A DNA stretch of 64,000 nt, from NCBI GenBank assembly GCA_947480335.1, contig CANKCB010000002.1, positions 94,976-158,975 on the forward strand, read 5' to 3'. Positions 1 to 8,870 of the stretch are shown here, piece by piece. The translations under genes and the position numbers were made by a program. This DNA comes from Gammaproteobacteria bacterium (GTDB lineage: Bacteria; Pseudomonadota; Gammaproteobacteria; Eutrophobiales; Eutrophobiaceae). The notes beneath the pieces were generated by a model. That model made no database searches, was not told the DNA's origin, and was given only the letters and a program-made list of their open reading frames with translations. Numbering within the stretch: position 1 is the stretch's first letter; each line of letters opens with the position of its first letter.

Positions 1-500
1 ATATGACGGTAAACGGCGAGCACGAGATTATTAGCTACCAGTGAGTCAGCTGACGCAAAAAATCCCAGGTTACGTTTGATAATGGTGCGCTCGTCTGCGG
101 TCAGGCCTTCCGGATTTTTCCACAAGGCAATGTCGGCATTCATATTGACTTCCTGTGGCATCCAGTGGTTTGCACAGGCATCAAGGTACTTTTGCCAGGC
201 CCATTTATATTTGAACGGGACTAGCTGGTTCAGGTCGGCACGGCAATTGATCATCTGTTTGTCATCGACACTGATTCTGGCCGCACCAAACTCGACTTCT
301 TCCAGTCCGGTCACGCCGTGCAACAATTGCTCACGTGTGGCCTGTTCCACGACAGGAGCAGGAGTTGCCGTGCTGTTTGCCTTGATCGACAGAGTATCAA
401 CCCTGGGCAGGTTCAGCGCAGGCGCTTCCTGTGCAGTAGAGTGCACTTCAGTTTTCTTCTGACGGACACTTGCCAGCGGATCGTTCCAGCTTGTTAACAT
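1..500 (-). CDS. nrdB: Ribonucleoside-diphosphate reductase, beta subunit (partial)
   Basis: Small (R2) subunit of aerobic class Ia ribonucleotide reductase. It houses the diiron/tyrosyl radical used by the alpha subunit to reduce ribonucleotides to deoxyribonucleotides. The N-terminal 166 codons are present and the rest lies beyond the window edge. Visible family hallmarks are an [10 protein letters not shown] block, MPQEVNM, and [13 protein letters not shown] followed by AVYRH, which carries the first iron-ligand region. The ATG at 500 is preceded by AGAGG. The gene lies 51 bp downstream of nrdA on the same strand, so the two are almost certainly cotranscribed. The first 80 or so residues are variable and low in recognisable motifs, as is usual for R2 N-termini. 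Confidence 0.95.
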   Translation of the reverse strand, partial: MLTSWNDPLASVRQKKTEVHSTAQEAPALNLPRVDTLSIKANSTATPAPVVEQATREQLLHGVTGLEEVEFGAARISVDDKQMINCRADLNQLVPFKYKWAWQKYLDACANHWMPQEVNMNADIALWKNPEGLTADERTIIKRNLGFFASADSLVANNLVLAVYRH

Positions 501-551
501 ATCTAACCTCTGTTTCTATTCAAATATTAATGGATTATCAGAATCCTGTTA

Positions 552-3476
552 TTACTGACAGGCTTCGCATTCCGGATCACTAATCAAACAGGCTTTGGGT
601 GCCGGCTCTTCCTGCACAGCCGCAGAAGCGGTGTGGGTACGGTTTACTGAGGCCAGTTTATTTTCACGCCCACCGGACAGTGTGCTCTTTTCTACATGAG
701 TGGCACCCATACTGCGCAGGTAATAGGTCGTTTTCAGACCACGTACCCATGCCAGTTTGTACAGGTTGTCCATTTTTTTGCCATCCGGTTCCGCCATGTA
801 CAGATTCAGTGACTGTGACTGATCTATCCATTTCTGGCGTCGTGAACCGGCTTCAACCAGCCAGCGAGGATCAATTTCAAATGCAGACGCATATAACTGT
901 TTCAGTTCAGACGGGATGCGGTCGATTGGTTGTACGCTGCCATCATAATATTTCAGATCATTGACCATCACGTCGTCCCACAGACCACGGTCTTTCAGAT
1001 CACGAACCAGATACGGGTTAACAACGGTAAATTCACCGGACAGGTTCGATTTGACGAACAGGTTCTGGTAAGTCGGTTCGATGGACTGACTGACGCCACA
1101 AATATTCGAGATCGTAGCTGTCGGGGCAATTGCCATGCTGTTTGAATTGCGCATGCCAACTTTCTTCACGCGTGTGCGCAGGGATTCCCAGTCCAGTGTG
1201 CTGGTCTGGTTGACATCCAGATAACCGCCGCGTTCATTTTCCAGCAGTTTCATAGAGTCATAGGGAAGAATACCTTTGCTCCACAGTGAGCCTTCAAAGC
1301 TGGAATAGGTGCCTCGTTCCTCGGCCAAATTGGATGAGGCCTTAATGGTAAAGTAGCTTACCGCTTCCATGCTGGTGTCGGCGAAGTCCATCGCCGTTTC
1401 GGAGGCATAGGAAATACGCAATTTGTATAGCGCATCCTGAAAACCCATGATACCCAGACCAACCGGACGATGACGCAAGTTCGAACGACGTGCCTGAGGG
1501 ACGCTGTAATAATTATAATCAATCACATTATCCAGCATGCGCATGGCCGTGTTGATGGTCTTTTCCAGCTTGGTCAGATTCAGGCCATTTTCATCTATAT
1601 GCTGGGCAAGATTAATCGAACCCAGATTACATACGGCGATTTCCTCGTCCGAAGTGTTCAGGGTGATTTCTGTACACAGGTTTGATGAATGAACCACACC
1701 AACATGCTGTTGAGGTGACCGCAGATTGCAGGGATCCTTAAAGGTGATCCAGGGATGACCTGTTTCATACAGCATGCTCAACATACGACGCCACAAATCA
1801 AGTGCCTTGACAGACTTGAAATTGCGGATACGACCGTCGGTGGTCATTGCTTCATATTCACAGTAACGTTTCTCGAAAGCAGTACCGGTCAAATCATGCA
1901 GGTCTTCGGCATCATCGGGTGAGAACAGTGTCCAGTTACCTTCTTCGCAGACACGTTTCATAAACAGATCCGGTACCCAGTTGGCTGTGTTCATGTCGTG
2001 CGTGCGTCGTCTATCGTCACCTGTGTTCTTACGTAATTCGAGGAATTCCTCTACGTCCAGATGCCAGGTTTCCAGATAGGCACACATTGCCCCCTTGCGT
2101 TTACCTCCCTGGTTCACAGCAACCGCTGTATCGTTTGCTACCTTCAGGAATGGCACGACACCCTGTGATTTACCATTGGTCCCCTTGATGTGTGAGCCCA
2201 TTGCTCGTACACGTGTCCAGTCATTGCCCAGACCACCAGCATATTTTGACAGCAGGGCATCGTCCTTGATCGCACTGAAGATACCGTCCAGATCGTCAGG
2301 AACCGTAGTCAGATAGCAACTGGATAGCTGCGGACGGCAGGTGCCGGAATTGAACAGTGTCGGTGTCGAACTCATGAAATCAAACGAGGACAATAATTCG
2401 TAAAATTCAATTGCGCGGGCTTCACGATCCAGTTCGTTGATTGCCAGCCCCATGGCCACACGCATGAAAAATGCTTGCGGTAACTCAAAGCGAATACCAT
2501 CATCAGTATGGATAAAATAACGGTCATACAAGGTTTGCAAACCGAGATAAGTAAAGAGCTTATCCCTTTCCGGTTTTAATGCGTTACCAAGACGGTTCAG
2601 ATCGTATTTACGCAATTCGTGATCGACCAGACCATGTTCAGCCGCACGCTGTATGTATTTGCCAAAGTAAAGCGGATAACGGTCATTCATTTCAGCCTGG
2701 GTGGCACCAGAGACCACGCCGGAAATAAAGCTGAGTGCTTCACGCCGCAGGTTATCCAGCAGGATTCTGGCGGCGACATAGGAATAGTTGGGTTCCTTTT
2801 CGATCAGTGTGCGTGCACTCATAACCAGTGCGTGGTTCACATCGGTTTCTTTCACGCCATCGAAAAGATTGCGGTAGGCATCGTCAATGATCAGATGACC
2901 TTCAACATAATCCAGACCATAACAGGCTTCATTGACAATGGCATTCAGACGACCCATATCCAGAGGAGTGACTGTTCCATCTGCACGGGTCACATTGATC
3001 AGGTTCTTGTCAGCTGGCGCATCTTTTTGTTTTGATTGGTTTTTTTCAGCGCGTTCGCGTGCACGATCTTCACGATAAATGACGTAGGCACGAGCGACTT
3101 TCTGTTCGCCAGCGCGCATCAGCGTAAGTTCCACGTAGTCCTGGATATCCTCTATATGTACCGTGCCACCACCCGGCATACTACGGGTCACGCCACGGAC
3201 GACCTGATTGGTCAGATCGTTGACCTTTTCATGTATACGGGTGGATGCCGCTGCGGTTCCGCCTTCGACATCAAGAAAGGCTTTGGTCAAGGCAACAGTG
3301 ATTTTGCTCGCATCAAATCCTGTCACCTTGCCATTACGACGAATAACACGGTATTCGCCTGGCTGGTGTGCCGTAAATTCTGCCTGGGTAGTGTCCGAGC
3401 GGGAGCTCAAATGTGCTACATTGGTTTTATCGTTTCCGGTAACGGATTCCGCTACCATAGGTTTATCAGCCTGCAT
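552..3476 (-). CDS. nrdA: Ribonucleoside-diphosphate reductase, alpha subunit
   Basis: Large catalytic subunit of class Ia ribonucleotide reductase, 974 aa. Two ATP-cone domains are visible in tandem (about residues 42-145 and 160-250), as in Pseudomonas-type NrdA, followed by the catalytic barrel. Active-site signatures include SSCYLTT, SNLCTEI (radical cysteine and glutamate) and CNLGSINL. The C-terminal CEACQ is the redox-active tail that is re-reduced by thioredoxin or glutaredoxin. I chose the ATG at 3476, which has GGGAGGAG four bases upstream; an in-frame TTG at 3479 would sit too close to that site. The gene leads nrdB and is preceded by a promoter with paired NrdR boxes, so ATP-dependent repression by NrdR is expected. 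Confidence 0.97.
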   Translation of the reverse strand: MQADKPMVAESVTGNDKTNVAHLSSRSDTTQAEFTAHQPGEYRVIRRNGKVTGFDASKITVALTKAFLDVEGGTAAASTRIHEKVNDLTNQVVRGVTRSMPGGGTVHIEDIQDYVELTLMRAGEQKVARAYVIYREDRARERAEKNQSKQKDAPADKNLINVTRADGTVTPLDMGRLNAIVNEACYGLDYVEGHLIIDDAYRNLFDGVKETDVNHALVMSARTLIEKEPNYSYVAARILLDNLRREALSFISGVVSGATQAEMNDRYPLYFGKYIQRAAEHGLVDHELRKYDLNRLGNALKPERDKLFTYLGLQTLYDRYFIHTDDGIRFELPQAFFMRVAMGLAINELDREARAIEFYELLSSFDFMSSTPTLFNSGTCRPQLSSCYLTTVPDDLDGIFSAIKDDALLSKYAGGLGNDWTRVRAMGSHIKGTNGKSQGVVPFLKVANDTAVAVNQGGKRKGAMCAYLETWHLDVEEFLELRKNTGDDRRRTHDMNTANWVPDLFMKRVCEEGNWTLFSPDDAEDLHDLTGTAFEKRYCEYEAMTTDGRIRNFKSVKALDLWRRMLSMLYETGHPWITFKDPCNLRSPQQHVGVVHSSNLCTEITLNTSDEEIAVCNLGSINLAQHIDENGLNLTKLEKTINTAMRMLDNVIDYNYYSVPQARRSNLRHRPVGLGIMGFQDALYKLRISYASETAMDFADTSMEAVSYFTIKASSNLAEERGTYSSFEGSLWSKGILPYDSMKLLENERGGYLDVNQTSTLDWESLRTRVKKVGMRNSNSMAIAPTATISNICGVSQSIEPTYQNLFVKSNLSGEFTVVNPYLVRDLKDRGLWDDVMVNDLKYYDGSVQPIDRIPSELKQLYASAFEIDPRWLVEAGSRRQKWIDQSQSLNLYMAEPDGKKMDNLYKLAWVRGLKTTYYLRSMGATHVEKSTLSGGRENKLASVNRTHTASAAVQEEPAPKACLISDPECEACQ

Positions 3477-3567
3477 CAAACTCCTCCCAAGACCGTATAT
3501 TTTTTTTTATTCATAGCAACCGGCCTTCAAATCTAGAAACCAGTTGAAGTTTCATCTGTAAGGTGGA

Positions 3568-3596
3568 TTTATAACACCACTATAAAATGTGGTCAA
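3568..3596 (-). promoter_or_regulatory. nrdAB sigma70 promoter
   Basis: Read on the minus strand, TTGACC (3596-3591) and TATAAA (3573-3568) are separated by exactly 17 bp, a near-consensus sigma70 promoter about 90 bp upstream of the nrdA start. One NrdR box lies within its spacer. Confidence 0.75.
3577..3592. promoter_or_regulatory. NrdR box, promoter-proximal
   Basis: CCACTATAAAATGTGG matches 12 of 16 positions of the known NrdR-box consensus (acaCwAtATaTwGtgt). It lies between the -35 and -10 of the nrdA promoter. Its start is exactly 32 bp from that of the second box, the three-helical-turn spacing known for NrdR operators. Confidence 0.75.
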
Positions 3597-3608
3597 GTTC
3601 TAATTCAA

Positions 3609-3624
3609 CCACAACATAGTGTGT
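3609..3624. promoter_or_regulatory. NrdR box, promoter-distal
   Basis: CCACAACATAGTGTGT matches 13 of 16 positions of the NrdR-box consensus and lies just upstream of the nrdA -35. Together with the box at 3577 it forms the usual paired operator. Confidence 0.75.
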
Positions 3625-3958
3625 ATTTTGTGTTGAATTAAATATGATTAAGCTGTGGATAAAAATGGCTAGAAGATACGTGTCTCCATGCCCGAAACGT
3701 GATCATTTCAAGTGAATTCATGAACTTAGAGCGCACTGGAATATATGACAACAGAACCGGGTATCCGGGTTGCAAGGATGTGAGGATAAAAACGTCAGCT
3801 ACAACATAAAGTGGTGGCAACCGGGTGGGCGGCAAAGTGGTCAGTCCGCATACTGAAAAATTTCCAGATTCCGATCTGTGTTCATTTGTGTAATATGCAG
3901 CGTAGAAACGGGTTCAGTAATCATAATAAAAAATCAATGCAGGAAGGAACAGGTGGTT
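3625..3958. other. Intergenic region between nrdA and lpd
   Basis: This stretch separates the divergent nrdA and lpd genes. It holds no convincing gene: a 65-codon minus-strand frame (3638-3835) has no recognisable motif. It should carry the lpd promoter and leader, but I could not identify a clear -35/-10 pair. Confidence 0.5.
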
Positions 3959-5719
3959 ATGCAGATAGAAGTTAAAGTGCCGAATATCGGGGATTTCAAG
4001 GCTGTCGAGATCATTGAAATACCAGTTAAACCGGGAGATACCGTCAAGGTCGATGAGACAATTCTGGTGCTGGAAAGCGACAAGGCGACCATGGATATAC
4101 CTTCTACCGCCGCCGGAGTAGTCCAATCTATAAAGGTCAAGGTTGGACAAAAAGTGGGAGAGGGAGCACTGATCCTGATACTTGAGGGACAACAAGCTGT
4201 AACGCAGAAACCAGCGCAGGCAGTTGCAAATACAACTACACCAGTCGCTAGCGTAAAATCAGAACCTGTCCCGGTGGCAAAAACAGAAGTGCCGATGAGC
4301 ATTGGCGCAGGCGATATGCAAGTTGAGCTGGTCGTGCTCGGCTCGGGGCCAGGAGGTTATACCGCAGCATTTCACGCCGCCGATCTGGGCATGAAGGTCA
4401 TCCTGGTGGAACGCTATGCCAGTATTGGTGGCGTTTGTCTTAACGTGGGTTGTATTCCATCAAAAGCCTTGTTGCATGCATCTAAAGTGCTGAACGAGAG
4501 CAAGGAAGCGCATGAATTTGGAATTGACTTTGGAATCCCTAAAATTGATTTGAGAAAATTGTCCGGTTGGAAAGACAAGGTAGTCGGACAGTTGACCAAT
4601 GGTCTGAAGGGTCTGGCAAAACAACGTAAGGTGGAAATTGTTCACGGTGTCGGCAAGTTTATCTCTGCAAACCAGCTGAGTGTGGAAACGGCTGAGGGCG
4701 TAAAGACGATTGGTTTTGGCAAGGCGATTATTGCTGCCGGCTCGCAGCCGGTGAAGTTACCTTTCATGCCGGATGATCCGCGTGTGATTGATTCGACCGG
4801 GGCGTTGAAACTGGATGCCATGCCGAATCGTATGCTGGTATTGGGTGGCGGGATCATCGGTCTGGAAATGGCCACCGTGTACCATGAGCTTGGCGCCAAA
4901 GTTACCGTTGTGGAAATGATGGACAGGCTAATCGCTGCTGCTGATCCAGATATTGTCAAACCACTGCATAAACGCATCAGTGGTCAGTATGAAAATATTT
5001 ATCTGAGTACGAAAGTCACAGCAGTGAAAGCAGAAAAGCAGGGTCTGGTTGTCAGTTTCGAAGGTGATAAGGCGCCCAAGACTGATACCTTCGATATGAT
5101 TCTCGTCGCTGTTGGTCGCACGCCCAACGGCAACAAGATTGGCGCGGACAAGGCGGGCGTGGCTGTGGATCAACGTGGTTTTATTGCGGTTGATGACCAG
5201 CAACGCACCAACGTACCAAATATTTTTGCCATTGGTGATATCGTCGGACAACCGATGCTGGCGCACAAGGCTGCACATGAAGCCAAGGTTGCTGCAGCAG
5301 TGTGTGCAGGAGAGAAGCGTGCATTTATTGCGCGGGTCATCCCATCTGTCGCCTATACAGATCCGGAAGTAGCCTGGGTAGGCGTGACTGAAACCGAGGC
5401 GAAAGCCAAAGGTCTGGATTATGGCAAGGGAGTATTTCCCTGGGCGGCCAGTGGTCGTTCGCTCAGTCTTGGTCGTAGCGAAGGTATCACCAAATTATTG
5501 TTCGATAACAAGACCCATCAGGTCATCGGTGCCGGAATCGTGGGTCCGCATGCGGGAGATTTGATTGCTGAAGTCGGGCTGGCCATAGAAATGAATTGTG
5601 AAGCAGAAGATATCGCCTTGACGATTCATCCACACCCGACCTTGTCCGAGACCGTCGCCTTTGCCACGGAAGTATTTGATGGATCGATAACCGATTTGTA
5701 CATTCCCAAAAAGAAGTAA
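3959..5719 (+). CDS. lpdA: Dihydrolipoyl dehydrogenase with N-terminal lipoyl domain
   Basis: E3 flavoenzyme that reoxidises dihydrolipoamide with NAD+ in 2-oxoacid dehydrogenase complexes or the glycine cleavage system. The 586-aa product starts with a lipoyl domain (lipoyl-lysine K42 in SDKATMD). An Ala/Pro/Val-rich linker (about 80-115) is followed by an FAD Rossmann motif GSGPGG (128-133), the redox disulfide C160/C165, an NAD-binding GGGIIG motif, and the catalytic HPHPTLSE near residue 560. I preferred the ATG at 3959 over a start at 3878 because the protein then begins directly with the lipoyl domain; AGGAAGGA is 10 bases upstream. No E1 or E2 gene is adjacent, so its partner complex is encoded elsewhere. 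Confidence 0.95.
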   Translation: MQIEVKVPNIGDFKAVEIIEIPVKPGDTVKVDETILVLESDKATMDIPSTAAGVVQSIKVKVGQKVGEGALILILEGQQAVTQKPAQAVANTTTPVASVKSEPVPVAKTEVPMSIGAGDMQVELVVLGSGPGGYTAAFHAADLGMKVILVERYASIGGVCLNVGCIPSKALLHASKVLNESKEAHEFGIDFGIPKIDLRKLSGWKDKVVGQLTNGLKGLAKQRKVEIVHGVGKFISANQLSVETAEGVKTIGFGKAIIAAGSQPVKLPFMPDDPRVIDSTGALKLDAMPNRMLVLGGGIIGLEMATVYHELGAKVTVVEMMDRLIAAADPDIVKPLHKRISGQYENIYLSTKVTAVKAEKQGLVVSFEGDKAPKTDTFDMILVAVGRTPNGNKIGADKAGVAVDQRGFIAVDDQQRTNVPNIFAIGDIVGQPMLAHKAAHEAKVAAAVCAGEKRAFIARVIPSVAYTDPEVAWVGVTETEAKAKGLDYGKGVFPWAASGRSLSLGRSEGITKLLFDNKTHQVIGAGIVGPHAGDLIAEVGLAIEMNCEAEDIALTIHPHPTLSETVAFATEVFDGSITDLYIPKKK

Positions 5720-5733
5720 CAGGACTGACTGCA

Positions 5734-5946
5734 TTGGCTTATAAGGAATACAAGGTTCTGTATGTCGCCGAAGGAGGTCTGGGCACCATATTTCTGGGCG
5801 CGTCCGGCATACCAATCAAGAAAATGGAAATGGCATTAAATAAGGAAGCGGCAGATGGGTGGAATGTCGTGTTTCAGATAGTGGAACAAAAACGCTACAT
5901 GCTGTTCTGGAAACGTGAGGCAATCATTATCACACTGGGTCGTTGA
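5734..5946 (+). CDS. DUF4177-like small protein
   Basis: A 70-residue protein beginning YKEYKVLYV and containing a GWNVVFQIVEQ-type block near its C-terminus, resembling the small DUF4177 family of unknown function. It starts at a TTG with AGGA nine bases upstream, 14 bp after the lpdA stop, so it probably shares that transcript. A TM2-domain gene follows directly, and DUF4177-like and TM2 domains plausibly work together. No catalytic motif is visible. Confidence 0.65.
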   Translation: MAYKEYKVLYVAEGGLGTIFLGASGIPIKKMEMALNKEAADGWNVVFQIVEQKRYMLFWKREAIIITLGR

Positions 5947-5967
5947 GCCATTCTGTTGGCAATAACC

Positions 5968-6339
5968 ATGGCGAAGGATGTGCTCGACAGGGAAGAGGCT
6001 ATCCGCACTCTGGTGCGTCAATTGCCGGATGACAAACGACAGCAGTTTTTTGCCCTGGCAGAACAGCAACTGAAAGATCCGGATACCTATGCGGTACTCA
6101 ACTATCTTTTTATTGCCGGCATGCATCACTTTTATCTGGGTAACTGGCAACAAGGTGTAATCAATCTGATAATCTTTACACTCGGTCTGCTTATGCTGCT
6201 GACCGGGCACGTAGTAATTGGTGCATTGTTAATTCTGGCGATCAGTATCCTGGAGTTACCTGCCTTGTTTAATGTTCAAGCCATTGTAAAAAAATATAAT
6301 AATGCATTGATGGAGCGCCTATACCAACAACTGATATGA
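5968..6339 (+). CDS. TM2-domain membrane protein
   Basis: A protein of about 123 residues with a soluble, charged N-terminus (LVRQLPDDKRQQFF) followed by a TM2-type domain: AVLNYLFIAGMHHFYLGN, then two hydrophobic helices in residues 65-110. The HHFYLG turn between helices is the hallmark of the TM2 family, whose function is poorly defined. The start is uncertain: ATG 5968 or TTG 5956, neither with a strong ribosome site. It follows the DUF4177-like gene by about 20 bp, consistent with one operon. Confidence 0.65.
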   Translation: MAKDVLDREEAIRTLVRQLPDDKRQQFFALAEQQLKDPDTYAVLNYLFIAGMHHFYLGNWQQGVINLIIFTLGLLMLLTGHVVIGALLILAISILELPALFNVQAIVKKYNNALMERLYQQLI

Positions 6340-6501
6340 ATTTCAGTTGCCTTTCTTTCCTGGCATGGGCAGCACAACTTACAACGGATATTTTGTCTCC
6401 AGAATATTCTGTAAACGTAACTGAGCCTGGCGCGTTAATGCCGGGTGAATAGCTCACCTTCCCATATAATTTTATTGCAAGAGTAAACTGGAGCAAAATT
6501 G

Positions 6502-6924
6502 ATGGTAGCAGAAAAAATCATGAAGAATGGCCTGTCGCTTGTGCTGACTGGACTATTAAGTGCCTGCGCAACATCCAGTCCGGTGTTGTATCCAAATGAA
6601 CACTTGAATACGGTTGGTATGCAAGTCGCTGATCAGGATATTGCCTCGTGTATTTCGATGGCCAAAGCGGCTGGAGCGGAAACTGATCGTGCCCGTGAAG
6701 CAGCCAACCAGAGTGCGAAAGGTGCTGTTATAGGAGGAGCGACTGGCAGTGCTGTTGGTGCTGTGCTGGGAAATCTTGGCAAGGGTGCTGCAACTGGTGC
6801 TGCTGGTGGTGCCGCTGGCGGTCTCACCCGTAGCTTGCTGGATGAAAAACCTGATCCGGTATTCCAGAATTTTGTTGACCGTTGTCTGCGTGACAAGGGA
6901 TATGATCCAGTAGGTTGGAAATAA
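6502..6924 (+). CDS. Glycine-zipper lipoprotein
   Basis: Predicted outer-membrane-associated lipoprotein of 140 aa. A short hydrophobic signal ends in the lipobox LLSAC, so the mature N-terminus would be a lipidated cysteine. The middle (about residues 72-115) is a glycine-zipper segment with repeated GxxxG and GAAxG spacing, typical of membrane-associating helices in SlyB- and OmpA-associated lipoproteins. ATG 6502 has GGAG eight bases upstream; ATG 6520 is an alternative that shortens the signal. A TATAAT at 6465-6470 may be the promoter -10. Function unknown. Confidence 0.7.
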   Translation: MVAEKIMKNGLSLVLTGLLSACATSSPVLYPNEHLNTVGMQVADQDIASCISMAKAAGAETDRAREAANQSAKGAVIGGATGSAVGAVLGNLGKGAATGAAGGAAGGLTRSLLDEKPDPVFQNFVDRCLRDKGYDPVGWK

Positions 6925-7005
6925 ACAACTATCAAACAGGCCTTAATCCTGACCATATTGATGACTGTGGTTGAGCATTACAACCAAATCTGTCATCTTT
7001 GAGAG

Positions 7006-8217
7006 ATGTTCCCTAATTTAATTTATGTTTTTTTTACAGACTATCTCCATTGGTTACTTGGAGTCAGCGGGCTAATAATTTTAATACTGCATTACCTGAT
7101 TTGCTTGCAACGCGTTGGAAGTGCTCCTGACAAGCAAGCCATCATCACAACGTATGAACCACCGGAAGGTTTTTCTCCGTCCGCCTTGCGCTATGTCGAA
7201 ACAATGAAGTACGACAAGACCTGTTTTGCTGCCGCATTAATCAGTATGGCGGTAAAAGGACATATTAAAATTATAGAACTGGATAGCGTGTACACGCTGG
7301 AACATACGGATCATGCCGTCAAGCTGGACGCCGGTGAAGCGGCACTGGGCAGGCGACTGTTTGCGGATGAAAAGACCAGAATTCTGAGCCAACGGTTCCA
7401 TGGTTATATCAATGCTGCACAAAATGTGCATGCACGATCCTTGCGCATGCATTATGAATGCAACTATTTTGCAAGCATCTCGCTGTATTTGATTACCAGT
7501 TCGGCACTCACAATTGCACTTCTCAATATCACCATATTATCCATGCCAGATTCAGCTTTTATGGGAAGCAAATTATTTTTCCAGATCTGGCTTTCAGTCT
7601 GGAGTACGGTCGTTTTTGGTCCGGTTTATGCTGCTGTTAACTTCAGACAATCATTAATCCGCCCAGATGGGTTGGTCAATGTTATTAAAGCCACAATCAT
7701 TGCGTTGAGCATTAGTGTGCCAGTATTAATTGTAGTGCCTGCCTGTTTTATACAAATTGATTGGTTCTTGATTTTCCTGGCGATTGCAGCTTCCGGTATA
7801 AACGGTTTGTTTTATGAGTTATTGAAATCGTCGACACGAAATCATCGTAGACTTCTGGACAAGCTTGAAGGCTTTCGTCTTTACCTCGAAATTGCGGAGA
7901 AGCAGGAATTGGCCAGCCATCATCCACCAGGGCGTACGCCTGAATTATTTGAACGCTATCTGCCCTATGCTTTGGCACTGGGAGTGGAACAGCAATGGGC
8001 CGAAAAATTTACGGACATACTCACTCGAGTCTCTGCCGAGGGTAAAACGGCTTATCATCCTGTCTGGTATTCCGGATCCGCATGGGACGACAATCATATC
8101 GGCGGATTTTCTGCCTCGTTGGGCAGCCAATTTATCAGTGCAATCGAAGCCTCATCCGTTGCACCAGCTACATCATCAGGATTTAGTTTTGATAGTTCAT
8201 CCCGCGGTAGCGGGTAG
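7006..8217 (+). CDS. DUF2207-type membrane protein lacking the ectodomain
   Basis: A 403-aa membrane protein whose sequence matches the C-terminal two thirds of the DUF2207 family. It has YEPPEGFSPSALRYV after the first transmembrane helix (about 14-36) and a cytoplasmic winged-helix-like stretch ending AALISMAVKGHIKIIE. Four further hydrophobic helices fall in residues 155-270, followed by FERYLPYALALGVEQQWAEKF and a Ser/Gly-rich tail. Typical DUF2207 proteins also carry a secreted N-terminal domain of some 200 residues; here it is absent and not found upstream. The start has no proper ribosome site (GAGAG abuts the ATG), so an alternative start or an old 5' truncation is possible. Confidence 0.65.
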   Translation: MFPNLIYVFFTDYLHWLLGVSGLIILILHYLICLQRVGSAPDKQAIITTYEPPEGFSPSALRYVETMKYDKTCFAAALISMAVKGHIKIIELDSVYTLEHTDHAVKLDAGEAALGRRLFADEKTRILSQRFHGYINAAQNVHARSLRMHYECNYFASISLYLITSSALTIALLNITILSMPDSAFMGSKLFFQIWLSVWSTVVFGPVYAAVNFRQSLIRPDGLVNVIKATIIALSISVPVLIVVPACFIQIDWFLIFLAIAASGINGLFYELLKSSTRNHRRLLDKLEGFRLYLEIAEKQELASHHPPGRTPELFERYLPYALALGVEQQWAEKFTDILTRVSAEGKTAYHPVWYSGSAWDDNHIGGFSASLGSQFISAIEASSVAPATSSGFSFDSSSRGSG

Positions 8218-8224
8218 TAATAAC

Positions 8225-8539
8225 TTAATTGACCCACTTCCTGTTTGTCACACTATCCTTGTCACGTCCTTGCATCAGAACAACTTTCATCATCTCTGAT
8301 GCTTCGCGCATACCGTCGCCGATTATCTGGATCAGATCCTTGTCCAGCGTTGTCGGTTGCAGCAATTTCATGTAATTAGCTGAAGGTATTTCACCGAACT
8401 GTTGTCTATACAAGGCCAGATACATAGCCAGAAATTTCGTGCATTTTGCCAGTTCTGCATGATTGCAGTTTTCTACGAGCGCCAGATATTCAAGTTCACG
8501 TTGTTTCAATTGGTGTAAGTCCTGATTTTCAATTTGCAT
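8225..8539 (-). CDS. Small hypothetical protein
   Basis: A 104-residue, mainly helical soluble protein without recognisable domains. AGGGAA is well placed upstream of the ATG, and the stop sits only 7 bp from the convergent DUF2207-type gene, both supporting a real gene. It contains two cysteines (NCNHAELAKC) close together in the N-terminal half. I do not recognise the family. Confidence 0.5.
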   Translation of the reverse strand: MQIENQDLHQLKQRELEYLALVENCNHAELAKCTKFLAMYLALYRQQFGEIPSANYMKLLQPTTLDKDLIQIIGDGMREASEMMKVVLMQGRDKDSVTNRKWVN

Positions 8540-8870
8540 ACTGATGGTTCCCTAATATTTATCTAAAATCTTGCTCAGCAAGCTTTATGCCATGGCTAAA
8601 TCGGTATTCAAATCAGTTGCCTGTGTTCTTACACGATGTGCAAACAGGTAGTTTCTGTCTGTTTTTAAAGACGAATGAATTCAGAGTATGACTGTGACCA
8701 GAGTCTCACTGACAGTGATTCAAGTGTGATTTAAACCTCATCTGCACATGTTTGCTTGTCCGTACAGCTACAGATTGTCCATAATAAAACCATCGACACA
8801 TCCACAACTTGCGGATGTTATTTACTTACTAACGGTAAGATTTCATAGAGCTTGAGCGCAGGATACTAAA
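8540..8870. other. Divergent intergenic region
   Basis: This region lies between the start of the small minus-strand gene (8539) and the start of the DUF1631-type gene (8871). It is AT-rich and should carry both promoters. No strong -35/-10 pair, repeat or RNA motif could be assigned. Confidence 0.4.

Noticed and set aside
76-462. Plus-strand frame of 128 codons opposite nrdB
   Set aside because: It is the antisense of the clear NrdB reading frame and shows no family resemblance.
3036-3536. Plus-strand frame of 166 codons opposite nrdA
   Set aside because: It is antisense to conserved NrdA sequence with no domain or ribosome site of its own.
3638-3835. Minus-strand 65-codon frame upstream of nrdA
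   Set aside because: No ribosome site, no recognisable sequence, and a nearby known regulatory region explains the space.
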